This document shows, piece after piece, positions 21,288 to 31,989 of a stretch of 64,000 bases of DNA; position 1 is the first letter of the stretch; each line of letters starts with the position of its first letter. The notes under the pieces are model-generated. The model worked only from the letters and a program-made list of their open reading frames with translations. It searched no databases and was not told the origin of the DNA. The stretch is from positions 6,946,501 to 7,010,500 of the forward strand of contig OY829539.1 in assembly GCA_963691705.1 (NCBI GenBank), read 5' to 3'. The DNA comes from Viola odorata (taxonomy: Eukaryota; Streptophyta; Magnoliopsida; Malpighiales; Violaceae). The position numbers and the translations under genes were made by a program.

Positions 21288-22021
21288 TGATACGATCCTA
21301 GTTACGTAGGATGCGTAACGAGTACCTTTTGATCTAGTTCAAAGGATTAGATTTTGAATGCGGAATAAAATAACTCAACTTGGTAGTTTAACCCTGCTAA
21401 TAACTTGTACTATCCAACCTAAACGTAATACAAGTTCTACTCAATCTATAACTTCTAATGTTAATAGGAATAGAAGTTCTAAATAAGAAATAACTCTAAT
21501 AAGCTAAATAAATAGTTAATAGATAATTAAATATCATTCCAGAAGCTCTAAGAGGTTTCCCCATCATCGGGTCAAGGTTTGGGCGAATCCTCAAGTCGCA
21601 TGTTGTCTTGCACACATACTGCGCACCATAATATCGACTGGCATAACTTTCAATCCGCTCGTCCAATTGGGTTGAAACCAGTTCCAAACGAAAGCTAACA
21701 TTCGAAAACGTTGAGAAAAACCTCTTCCTTCCTAGTCCGGGCCTCACCGATCAGAAACGGCTCAGTCGAAGTAGTCTAACGTGTCCTAGAGTCCTTGTCT
21801 GCGTAGGAGTCCTGTCAACGAAAATGTTGGCTTGAGCTTTTGGACTATCCACTTGTCCAAACGTCCTGAAATTTGGACACAATAAATATAACAGATTAAA
21901 GTATCCATCAAGCCTTTGTGATCTCTGATTAGACTCTATCTTCTCCATCATGGCTCGACGCTTTTGTCCGTCTAGCCCTTGCTGCTTGGTGTGTGTGTGT
22001 GGCGGCGATAGGATCGTATCA
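21288..22021 (-). repeat. LTR (734 bp)
   Basis: TGATACGATCC to GGATCGTATCA. Collinear with the left LTR except for a deletion of about 237 bp joining CTAAACGT to AATACAAG. Copy 1 of the locus retains part of the sequence lost here. Confidence 0.9.
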
Positions 22022-23383
22022 TTACCTCTTATTTTGTATTTTCTGCGCAGGAATGTAGGAAACCTATTTGAACCATCAAATCCCAAACAGCTGCTACAAC
22101 TCCTACAATAACCGATGCAATAACATAAGCAAAGAAAATAGAGAGAAAATGTTATGCATTAATCACTGGATCATCCTCAGGTTTGGGCCTAGCAACAACA
22201 AAGGCCTTAGCTGAGACGGGGCAATGTCATGTATTAATGGCATGTAGGAACTTCTTTAAGGCCGAGAAGGCAGCTAAGTCCGCTAGCATTCCTAAAGATA
22301 ACTATACAGTTATCCATCTTGACCTTGCTTCTCTTCAAAGTGTCCGCAGTTTGTGGATAATTATCGTCGTTCTGGTATGCCACTTGATGTTCTTGTGTGC
22401 AATGTTGTTGTCTACCTGCCCACTGCCAAGGATCCAACCTTTACTGCTGATGGGTTTGAACTCAGCGTCGGGACAAACAATCTAGGTCACTTCCTACTTG
22501 CTCGTCTTCTTCTCGGAGACTTGAAAAAGTCAGACTACTCATCCAAGCGTCTCATCATTGACGGTTCCATAACAAGTACTCATTCAGATTCTCAAAAGCA
22601 TTTTACAAGAAAGAACTTGGGTTTTGGCTCTACAATGTTGTGCAATTTGGCGATGAAAGAGGAATTTTGATATAGATATATCAGAACTTATAGCATGTGT
22701 AAATGTCGATTAACACGGATTACTTATCTGAAACTAGATAAGTATTCTAATCTTTTATCTTTCTGCATACCTATTGGTTCAGGAAACACAAACACATTGC
22801 CCGGGAATGTGCCGTCGAAGGCCAACCTTGGGGATTTGAGAGGTCTTGTAGAAGGCTTAAATGGGATAAAATGCTCCCCCATGATAGATGGTGGAGAATT
22901 TGATGGTGCCAAGGCATACAAAGATAGCAAAGTATGCAACATGCTGATGATGCAAGAGTTCCACAGGCGATACCACGAGGAAACAAGAATTACATTTGCT
23001 TCTCTTTACCCTGGTTGCATTGCGGAAACCGACTTATTCAGGGAGCATATTCCTCTGTTCAGGATTCTATTCCCTCCCTTCCAAAAGTACATTACGAAAG
23101 GCTATGTTTTAGAAGAGGAAGCAGGGAAAAGACTTGCTCAGGTATGCTGGTTGCTAAACATTTATATAGAATGTCAAGCCGAATCGCACAAAACCTACGA
23201 TTTTTATATCTTGTTTGTGTAATGCAGGTTCTGACGGAGCCGAGCCTTACGAAATCAGGTGTTTATTGGAGCTGAAATAAGAACTCATCATCATTTGAAA
23301 ATCAGCTCTCTCAAGAAGCGAGCGATGCAGAGAAGGCACGTAAACTATGAGAGATAAGTGAGAAGCTAGTTGGCTTGGGTTAA

Positions 23384-23815
23384 ATGCATGCCAGAACAGA
23401 AGCAAGCCATTCATTCATAGATAGTGCATTATTTTACACAGAAACCGTGCATCCTTGTCTCATTTCTGACCACCTGAAACTTTTAAATATTAATTCATGA
23501 GCCAGATTCTGAACAGTATGAATGGCCTCCTTGTCTGGCTGAAGTAGGAAACATGTCTAGAGTGCCCCCGCGTTGCCGATGCGCGCAATCACTGTCATAT
23601 CTAACCATAATATGCATTCCTCGACAACAACAAAAATTTGGTATTTTAAATATTTTTCCATTTTTTATGGAATTTTCTTAACTCTCTTATCATTTTGTAA
23701 ATATCTTCTGACATTATAAAAACAATATAAAAAATATTATATATGCACAGTTAGTGGCCACGTGGGATGGGCTGAATTAATAAATTATCAGTAGCAGAGG
23801 GACCAATCCAGATAA
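23384..23815. other. 3' flank of POR copy 2
   Basis: Non-coding. The first part contains about 380 bp deleted from copy 1; the last 117 bp matches 2050-2167. Similarity to copy 1 ends at AATCCAGAT (about 23815), where the Ogre-like LTR begins. Confidence 0.6.
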
Positions 23816-24126
23816 ACTCTACATAAATGCCATTTAATTCATCCTTACCCTCCAACTCGACGCCAACTCATTTAAATCACCACAACCTCCCATCGGATCA
23901 TCCTTGGCCACATACCAACCTAGCTAGGTCACTATTCCGGCCAAAAGATCATCAACACTTTCTCCTTTTCTTCCCGTCAGTTTGCAACCACAAGTGCAAA
24001 CCGACTCCAATTTTTTCTTTCCCCTATAAATAGCAACATCCAAGAAAGGTATCAAGGGCACCTAATTTCACTCTGACTCTCCATTTCTTGCACTACCTTC
24101 TTGGAATTTTGCTCTCCCGGCGAGGT

Positions 24127-24128
<2 letters not shown>

Positions 24129-24210
<82 letters not shown>
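24129..24210 (+). repeat. (CT)41 microsatellite
   Basis: Eighty-two bases of uninterrupted CT dinucleotide, starting in the transcribed leader just after GGCGAGGTAA. The equivalent place in the LTR at 52944 has only (CT)7, so this is an expansion specific to this copy. Confidence 0.98.
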
Positions 24211-24212
<2 letters not shown>

Positions 24213-24684
24213 AGCTCTTTTCTTTTGAATTTTCGTTTATGGTCTTAATCAACTCATAAATTGCTCAAACTTGTTTGTAATGCTTTGTTTTCATGTTAAT
24301 TTCATTTTCACTTCATCAATTTAAATGTATAATGTCTTGGTCAATTGATTGCATAAAACCCGTTTAAATGCTTGTTTTTTTGCTTGATAAATTTGTCCAC
24401 TGTTTTGAGTTGATTTGCTTGCTGTTTTGCTTGGCTTGAGTTACTGTTATAAAATTGTAATTATTGGTGCAGATTTAGTGGAGTTTTCATGGTTGGTTTG
24501 AACCTTGGTTGCCTGCCTTGGGAGCCGGCGACGTGAGTAAGAAGAAGGTAAAGCTGGGTGGGAATCTGGAAAGGAAAGGTGATGGGCTTGATTTTATCAC
24601 AAGCCCATCTTGATTAAATGAATTGGCTGGGCTTGATTTCATCCCAAGCCTAGCTGCTGTTTTGGCAAAAGTGATGGGCCCGGT

Positions 24685-26167
24685 TGATTGCACTCTATTT
24701 CATCATATTTTTACTGTTTAAATACTTGTTATTTGGACAGTAAAGCTATTGATTTTGTTGTTATTCCCTTGATTTTGGTAGCTTTGATCAGAGGCGCAAC
24801 TTTGCAAAAAAGTTAATTTGAGGTGGTTTGGCCTGAGGTTTGGCCAAACCAATTTACTGAGGACAGAGATAGCAGTTTGGCCACAGTCTTGGCCAAGATC
24901 ACGAAACAGGCTGCAGTTGAAGTATTTTGACAAAAGATAAAGACGCGAGTTGGCAATTACAAGTGAAAACGGGATTTCAGGGATTGACATCAATAAAGAT
25001 TATCTTCAAGAATCCTAGATAGGATCTCCCTCTATTTAAACAATATCACCCATTTTCCCAATTTAGAAACAGAGTTATTATCTTTTGAGACTTTTGAGGA
25101 AGTTGAGTTAGGATAGGACAAGGGAGTTTAGCTTACTTATAGCTGAATTTGTTCTCGCTTGTTCTACTCTCACACACCCTCTCTTCTCTACCTCTTCCAC
25201 CATAATTAATTTTCTCCGGGATTTAATTCTTTGAATCCATGGATTTATTTTATTTATGCAAGCAAGTATTTTTATAATTTATTCATGAGTTTGAGTAGCT
25301 AAACACCGATTCTTGGTAAGGGTTGAAGAGCTACGTTCTTATGTTCCGTGAGGTCTAAGTGTCCTCAATAATCTCTTTATTCGTATTCACTTGTTCCTTG
25401 ATCTTAATCATATCGCTAACTTGCTAGAGATAAGAATTGGTCATTCTTGTACCCTAGTAGAGAAGAGTTGCAGCCAGCCTTGAAGGAGTGGGAGCACCCA
25501 CCGGATAGGTAAAGTAGGTAACTAGTCTCGCGCCAGACTAGAAGAAATAAGTGATCTAGTGCAAGACTAGATTGACAACCTAGGGTCTCCACAGGGAGAC
25601 AACTTGGGCTAGGTACTGTCTTCCCCTATACCATTGAGGAAGCGAACAACCATTCAAGACAGCAGTCAAACGGATAAACCCTTTAACCAGCAAGGTGTCC
25701 CTTGGCTAGGATTACCAGGAAAGGGAGCACCCGCCGGGTAATTTGCAGAGGAGGGAAGTTAGGAGTGAACAGGAGCACCTCCACTCTATAGCAGCACCAT
25801 GAATGAAGAGATGAACATCCTTGAACCCATGATCGGATCATAAGAACGGAAGCTCTCATATCGCCCTTACTTGGAATTCTCTTTTATCTGATTTTCAATC
25901 TTGACCCCCTTATCTTGGCTAAACCCTTGACCAAGATTATTTTGAACTGTTAAATTGCTTTTGTTTCTTTTTTATCTTTATTTCAGATTCACCCAACCAA
26001 ACTCAGTGATGAAGAAGTCAACCAAGAACTATAATTCCCTAGAAGTCTCTGTAGATGATGCTCTTACCACCATCTACAAGTTCCTTGTGGACAAGTGATA
26101 AGTTGTATTTCTGCCCCTTTTTCATATCTATCATACACTTATATTTGACACGCTCGACACGCAATCA
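24685..26167 (+). repeat. Athila-like 5' LTR
   Basis: Begins TGATTGCACTC, ends GACACGCAATCA, 1,483 bp. CTATTTAAAC near 25032 is a possible TATA region. It carries the GGTTTGGCCTGAGGTTTGGCC block repeated elsewhere in the element. Confidence 0.92.
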
Positions 26168-26172
26168 AATTT

Positions 26173-26190
26173 TGGCGCCGTTGCTGGGGA
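26173..26190 (+). other. Primer-binding site
   Basis: TGGCGCCGTTGCTGGGGA, five bases after the LTR end. It differs by one base from the TGGCGCCGTTGCCGGGGA site classic for Athila-type elements (tRNA-Asp by literature). It fixes the plus orientation. Confidence 0.9.
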
Positions 26191-26289
26191 CTTCTAACAG
26201 TGTTTTGTAGTTCCGTTTTTTTTTTTTTTTTTTTGCAGTTTGACAGCGAGCCTGGCCAAACCGTAGGCCAAGTAGGAAATCATGTACAA

Positions 26290-27124
26290 CCATGGATAAC
26301 AGAACTTCCACTCTTTTTTCCAGCAAGATCCGCCATAACATTACCAACAACAACATTACCCCGTAAACTTCCAACACTTTGTGCCAATACCCCCTCCAAA
26401 TCAGGTCCCCATGCCACAACTTCCACCTGCACCTCAACCACTGTTGCCCACTAGTGTTCCTAAAGAGGAAACTCTCCTAAAGTTCATGATGGTGAGCCAG
26501 ACCAACCTAGTGGAGATGCAGAAATAGATGGTCAGCCTAGTAGAGATGCAGAGACAGATCACTCAATTGACACTCAAAAAATTCATTATGTCGACCCAGT
26601 CCAGCCTAGAAGAGATGCAAAAATAAATCACTCTGATAGCACAGAAGCAATTAGACGATTAGGAAGAAGATGAGGAGGATGAGGAAATCCAGACAGAACC
26701 AATCTTGGCCAAACCTCAGGCCAAACCCGCAGTTTTCACTGAGGCAGTGAAGGAAGAACCAGTCTTGGCCAAACCTGTTGCCAAACCTGATGAAAAGGTC
26801 AAAGAACTAGAGGAAGTGATAGAGATTCCCCCACCTTTCCCTCCTAGGTTTGTGGACGTCATTGGGCATGCTGCTAATGAGGATTCTGAATTAAATGAAA
26901 CTAACTCTTTTGATCATGCTCCTAGCAGAGAAATCCCATGTGAAAAGTTGAAGGAAGAAGAATTCGTGGACACTGTTTCTAATCCTATTTTTTTTAGCCA
27001 AATTTTGATATTTTTAACAGCCATGAATTGCCCAAAGTTTATCCTAACCCTTTATCTTCAAGTGTGCAGGCACCAAAAATTGAACTTGAAAATAGTCTTG
27101 GTCTCGAGTTTGGCCAAACCTTAG
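26290..27124 (+). pseudogene. Athila-like gag C-terminal remnant
   Basis: In one frame, with several TAG/TGA stops, the sequence reads a proline-rich stretch (PPPNQVPMPQLPPAPQPLLP), then repeated VEMQKQMVSLVEMQRQI-type coiled segments, then an acidic run and two LAKPxAKP repeats, ending EIPPPFPPRFVD. The PPPFPxR motif is typical of the gag end before protease in Athila-type elements. The longest uninterrupted part is 26705-27124 (139 codons). No zinc knuckle or protease follows. The remnant is not expected to act alone. Confidence 0.65.
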
Positions 27125-27389
27125 GCCAAACCTCAGCTCTACCAGCTAGCCCGCCAAAACCATGGACTGGTGGACTGATAATCTTCTCAAGTTGTTTGCT
27201 ACTGTTCACAGTAGCCAAAACTCACCATTTGTGATGTAGGGACAACAGAATTATGAGCTGGAACAGCCTCCCGATCCATGCAAATTTATACCTAAAAGGG
27301 TTGTCCAAGGAGTGCCTCCCAAAGATCTTGACAAGTTTAGCGTATGGAGGGAATTTGGAAAAGTTTCTTGACAAGAAATCCATGGCAAT

Positions 27390-27800
27390 GTCGAGCCCAA
27401 GACAATAAATAAGGGCGCTGCATGGGAGGCAACCCATGTTTTTATTTCCATTTTTCCGTTGATTTTTCGTGAATAAGTTAAGAGGTTTTTCGTTGACCTG
27501 TCTTTCATCCTTTTTCTCTTATTTCTAAGGTTGTTGCAGCGCTAGGAAGGCATTCAAATCAGAGGGAAAATTCAGTTTTGGCGGTTGTCTTGGCCAAGCC
27601 CTTGGCCAAGACATTTTTCCAGAACCAGCCAAGCAGCCCCTCCAGTCGCGGATCTAGGCCAAACATCAGGGCAAGATCCTAACATTCCAGCACCCTGATC
27701 TGCCCCCAAGTCGTGTCATTTCTCTTCCTTTTTCCTTTCTATTTTTATTTGTCTCTCCACACAATGAGGACATTGTATCTTCTAAGTGTGGGGAGGGTGT
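27390..27800 (+). other. Athila post-pol conserved spacer
   Basis: GCGCTGCATGGGAGGCAACCC (about 27414-27434) is the conserved block after pol in Athila and related elements. Further on, CACAATGAGGACATTGT and AAGTGTGGGGAGG repeat the spacer motif also seen near 3410-3450. The gap between gag remnant and this block shows where the pol genes were lost. Confidence 0.7.
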
Positions 27801-28750
27801 CTAGTTGTGAGAGTCTTCTTCATTTATGTGTTTTGATATGAATATTGATTGATTGTTTGATCTTTTTGAGTCAGTTTTTTTTGCGTTTTTCTTTTTCTTT
27901 TTGCATAAGTGTGTCCAGTCTATGAGTCTGATGCTTGCATGAGTTTTTGTTCTTCTTTTTATGTATGTTTGAGTCTGTCTTGATGAGTATACACTGGAAC
28001 CCCAGTTTTTAACTTAAGCTGTTTAGTCCACCACTAAAACTACATGTAGATACTTGTCTAAGCGAAACAATGCTCTAGTAACAGGGAAGTGAATGAACGT
28101 AACCTGATCAATGCCTAAGGGGTATATAACCTAATGCAACCCAAACATTAATTATCCACATGGTCTAAAGGACGTCTAGCTAGAACCTTAACAGACATTA
28201 GGGTGACAAGGCTTGCTGCGCTTGATTTGAGAGTGTTAGTTCTATCTGGTTGAATGTAAGACATTAAAAAGTGCTGGAATGTCATAGGGCAGATGATAGC
28301 AAAGTTGGAAGTTCTGGGAGCCCAAAAAGAACAAGCGTTGCTATGAAATATGCTTGTAAAAATAAAAAAGGGCGAAGAAAAAAAAGTGAATTATATCTGC
28401 TGATAAGTGATTTAAATGGCACTAGGTCTATATGCACATTTGGATAGAACAACACTTCGGTGGGACTCAAATCTGTAGTGAGCTTTGTCCCTTTATCATT
28501 ATAAAATAAAATCTAGCAAGATGTCTTGATACCATTTGGATGGGGTATGTTTAGGGTATTGATTTATCCTTGTTAGTCTAGCATTGGGTCGGTTATGGAA
28601 GTGTTTAGGTAATTTCAGTGGTGGGGTAAATAGCCGAAAGAAGAACTCTGGGGGTCCTAGTGTCTGTTTTGTTTTGTTGTGTTTTTGTTTTGTTTGTGAG
28701 TCTTTGAGTTAGTATGCTTGGGGGCAAGCATAGTTCAAGTGTGGGGAATT
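27801..28750 (+). other. 3' untranslated region and polypurine tract of the Athila-like element
   Basis: No reading frame of interest. It ends AAGTGTGGGGAATT directly before the LTR, which is the purine tract. Confidence 0.7.
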
Positions 28751-30227
28751 TGATTGCACTCTATTTCATCATATTTTTACTGTTTAAATACTTGTTATTT
28801 GGACAGTAAAGCTATTGATTTTGTTGTATTCCCTTGATTTTGGCAGCTTTGATCAAAGGCGCAACTTTGCAGAAAAGTTAATTTGAGGTGGTTAGGCCTG
28901 AGGTTTGGCCAAACCAATTTGCTGATGACAGAGATAGCAGTTTGGCCACAGTCTTGGCCAAGATCACGAAACAGGCTGCAGCTGAAGTATCTTGACAAAA
29001 GATAAAGACGCGAGCTGGCAATCACAACTGAAAATGGGATTTTAGGGATTGACATCAATAAAGATTATCTTCAAGAATGCTAGATAGGATCTCCCTCTAT
29101 TTAAACATTATCACCCCTTTTCCCAATTTAGAAATATAGTTATTATCGTTTGAGACTTTTGAGGAAGTTGAGTTAGGATAGGACAAGGGAGTTTAGCTTA
29201 CTTATAGCTGAATTTGTCTCGCTTGTTCTACTCTCACACACTCTCTCTTCTCTACCTCTTCCGCCATAATTAATTTACTCAGGGATTTAATTCTTTGAAT
29301 CCACAGATTTATTTTATTTATGCAAGCAAGTATTTTTATAATTTATTCATGAGTATGAGTAGCTAAACACTGATTCTTGGTAAGGGTTGAAGAGCTACGT
29401 TCTTATGCTTCATGAGGTCTAAGTGTCCTCAATAATCTCTTTATTCGTATTCACTTGTTCCTTGATCTTAATCATATCGCTAACTTGCTAGAGATAAGAA
29501 TTGTCCATTCTTGTACCCTAGTAAAGAAGAGTTGCAGCCAGCCTTGAAAGAGTGGGAGCACCCACCGGATAGGTAAAGTAGGTAACTAGTATCGCGCCAG
29601 ACTAGAAGAAATAAGTGATCTAGTCCAAGACCAGATTAACAACCTAGGGTCTCCACAGGGAGAACTTGGGCTAGGTATTGTCTTCCCCTATACCATTGAG
29701 GAAGCGAACAACCATTCAAGACAGCAGTCAAACGGATAAACCCTTTAACCAGCAAGGTGTCCCTTGGCTAGGATTACCAAGAAAGGGAGCACCCGCCGGG
29801 TAATTTGCAGAGGAGGGAAGTCAGGAGTGAACTGGAGCACCTCTACTCTATAGCAGCACTATGAATGAAGAGATTAACATCCTTGAACCCATGATCGGAT
29901 CATAAGAACGGAAGCTCTCTTATTGCCCTTACTTGGAATTCTCTTTTATCTGATTTCAATCTTGACCCCCTATCTTGGCCAAACCTTTGACCAAGATTAT
30001 TTTGAACTGTTAAATTGCTTTTATTTCCTTTTTGTCTTTATTTCAGATTCACCTAACCAAACTCAGTGATGAGGAAGTCAACCAAGAACTATAATTCCCT
30101 AGAAGTCTCTATGGACGATCCTCTTACCACCATCTACAAGTTACTTGTGGACAAGTGATAAGTTGTATTTCTACCTTTTTTTCATATATATCATACACCT
30201 ATATTTGATTCGTTTGACACGCGATCA
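28751..30227 (+). repeat. Athila-like 3' LTR
   Basis: 1,477 bp, TGATTGCACTC to GACACGCGATCA. Collinear with the 5' LTR, with only scattered substitutions and a few one- to three-base gaps. Confidence 0.92.
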
Positions 30228-30289
30228 CCGGCCCATTTATTTTTCGTAAACTTTCGTGTTTAATTTCCGTGTTATGCCTCACATGCGAT

Positions 30290-30490
30290 AAATTGCTTAT
30301 CTTGCTTTCGTGCTTAAATTTCCTATGCAATTGCGCACATGATTACTTGTTTTCTTTATGCCATGATAAGTTCGAAAGGAATTATTCGTATGCTCACATG
30401 ATGACTTGCTTTCTTTATGCCATGATAATTTTAAAAGGAATTATTCGTATGGTCACATGATGATTTACTTTCTTTATGCCATGATAATTT
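30290..30490 (+). repeat. LTR-internal minisatellite (65-bp units)
   Basis: Three units of about 63-65 bp with CACATGATGACTTGCTTTC, TTTATGCCATGATAA and GGAATTATTCGTATG. It lies in the host Ogre-like LTR. Confidence 0.85.
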
Positions 30491-30524
30491 CGTATGAAAT
30501 ATTCGTATGCTTGCAAGTCATAAA

Positions 30525-31040
30525 TGATAAGATTTAGACTTCTGGGAAGCGGGGTAGAGATTATGGCCGTTTGAAGTCACTGTAGCGGCAGTCCGTTGTA
30601 CCTGCAAAGCGCCGGAAGGGGGACTTCGACATAGACACTCTGATGCTTAAGTTAGTATGGCTGTGAAATTTGGCAGAGATTTGGGTAGTAAATTTTTAAT
30701 CTTACCTTTGATCTAGAAATGAGTGGTATTTATAGGCAAAAGAAAGGGTGTTACCCTAGGGGTGGGCGTTATCGAAGGGAGATAACGCCCAAGATGACGT
30801 CAGCATGCGTCAGCCGGATAAGATATCGCCAACGGGATATTGCCAGTGAGACGTTGTCGGGCCACCTGGGATAGGAAAATGCCGTGTGGGTCCCTCCCCG
30901 CTAATGTCGACCATCCCAAGATTCCTCGGCCTAACGCGGGCGGTAGCTGGGTGTCGTCACCAGTGGAGGTCTACAGGGATCCGGCTTTAACTCGGTGTGA
31001 GAAGACGAATACACCCTTGGTGTTTCATCAATTGTTATCA
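30525..31040 (-). repeat. Tat-1 3' LTR (516 bp)
   Basis: TGATAAGATTTAGAC to CAATTGTTATCA. CCTATAAATACC on the minus strand (about 30726-30737) is the likely LTR TATA box. A perfect 10-bp inverted repeat, GGGCGTTATC and GATAACGCCC with a 7-nt loop, lies at 30764-30790 and is partly deleted in the other LTR. Confidence 0.92.
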
Positions 31041-31599
31041 TAAGCCCAACTGAAAACGAGCCCGAGTGTTCACCAAGGGCTTCCTTCCTTGGCTTTTAGA
31101 GGAACATTGCTCCCTTAGCGCCGCGGCAGATTCATGAGAATCTCCGAGTTTTTCTGACCCCTTTGTTAATTCCTTTGTACCGTATACACGACAGCGAAGC
31201 GGATAACAGGTACCAATCGCTTGCGATAACTACTGGCTGTAGAGAGGGCGCTGACCAAGTTGACGGGATGAGGTTGCAGCGATTGTGTTGGTCATAAACT
31301 AGAACTGATAACGCCAGCGATATATCCCAACTGATAACGCTGGTGTTTCCCACAACACGCTTTATATGATCAATATCGGCAAGGTAGTGTGTTACGACAT
31401 TACCTCTCCGAAGCTCCGAATATCGTTCTGAAGGCGATATTTCCTTGTTTTTCCTGCACATTCTCAAATGTGGCTTCGTCACATTAGTGAAAATAACATG
31501 TAATGACAAGTACTAGTTACCCTTAGAGGCTTTCACCCGCTCATATCAGGGTGTCTTTGATGTCGCGTTTTACATCCAAGTTTATTCTATCTAGCCTTG

Positions 31600-31770
31600 C
31601 CGTAAGCTGCCTATAACACTAATACGGTCTTACGCCATAAACTACCCACAATTTGTGCGGTTTTACGCCGTAGCTACCCGCAATATTGACACGATTTTAC
31701 GCTGCTCGGAGCTACCTGCAATATTGACGCGGTTTTATACTGTAGGCCACCTACAAATTGCGCGGTCTTA
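31600..31770. repeat. Degenerate 50-bp repeats near the Tat-1 3' LTR
   Basis: Four units containing GCGGTTTTACGC(C/T)GTAG, CTACCCGCAATATTGAC and similar. Non-coding. They lie between the LTR and antisense gene A. Confidence 0.75.
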
Positions 31771-31921
31771 CGTCCTTCTGTACTTCAGTCAGTACTTCAC
31801 CTGAGTATCTCGGGCGTTCACCAGGGGTTCCGCGTTAGCCTTTCCCACTGGCTGCTTCAAGACAACGAGACGACCCAACTTTCGAGGTGCACGCCCTGGC
31901 GAGCAGCCACTACTTCGGATC

Positions 31922-31928
31922 TATAAAT
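31922..31928 (+). promoter_or_regulatory. TATA box of antisense gene A (Tat-1)
   Basis: TATAAAT, 62-68 nt before the chosen ATG. A TATAAAT also precedes the homologous gene in Tat-2 (51287-51293) at the same distance. Confidence 0.6.
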
Positions 31929-31989
31929 GCAATCCTTTTTTCGGTGCAGATTCTTCACATTCTCTCTGCTTCTCATTTATCATTTCTTC

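Larger units (their letters stand above)
18299..22021 (-). mobile_element. Ty3/gypsy element with internal deletion, in POR intron 2
   Basis: Flanked by TTACC at 18294-18298 and 22022-22026. LTRs begin (T/C)GATAC and end GTATCA. Coding direction is minus. The internal region (19270-21287) retains leader, gag core, zinc knuckle and the extreme C-terminus of pol, with protease, reverse transcriptase, RNase H and nearly all integrase missing. On the minus strand the sequence after the LTR end at 21288 reads GTTGGTAGAGGAGC, a degenerate iMet-type primer site. The right LTR end is only 29 bp from the exon 3 acceptor of POR. Confidence 0.9.
16543..23383 (+). pseudogene. Protochlorophyllide reductase pseudogene, copy 2 (five exons)
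   Basis: Exon 1 (16543-16587) encodes MALQSATSTIFIQKQ, the typical POR transit-peptide start. Exon 2 (16686-16787) includes FFGVSVS. Exon 3 (22051-22575) has the TGSSSGLG cofactor motif, exon 4 (22783-23141) the YKDSK catalytic motif and FREHIPLFR, and exon 5 (23228-23383) the C-terminus ending EKLVGLG. Introns have GT-AG ends. Intron 2 is expanded to over 5 kb by an LTR element and also contains an antisense peptide gene. Lesions: TGA and TAA early in exon 3, a one-base deletion near 22348, exon 3 ending ACAA instead of ACAG, and two W-to-TGA changes in exon 5. The start exons are intact, which suggests decay began recently. Confidence 0.92.
24685..30227 (+). mobile_element. Non-autonomous Athila-like element
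   Basis: Two nearly identical LTRs (24685-26167 and 28751-30227) with inverted ends TGATTGC/GCAATCA enclose a 2.6-kb internal region. The flanks are CCGGT (24680-24684) and CCGGC (30228-30232), a duplication with one change. A primer-binding site TGGCGCCGTTGCTGGGGA follows the 5' LTR and a GTGTGGGGAATT purine tract precedes the 3' LTR. The internal part holds only a gag C-terminal remnant and post-pol spacer; there is no protease, reverse transcriptase or integrase. LTR similarity is very high by eye, so the insertion is young. Confidence 0.9.

Noticed and set aside
31132..31509. 125-codon minus-strand frame beside the Tat-1 LTR
   Set aside because: No counterpart is open in Tat-2 and it resembles no known protein; it lies in the non-coding spacer before gene A.
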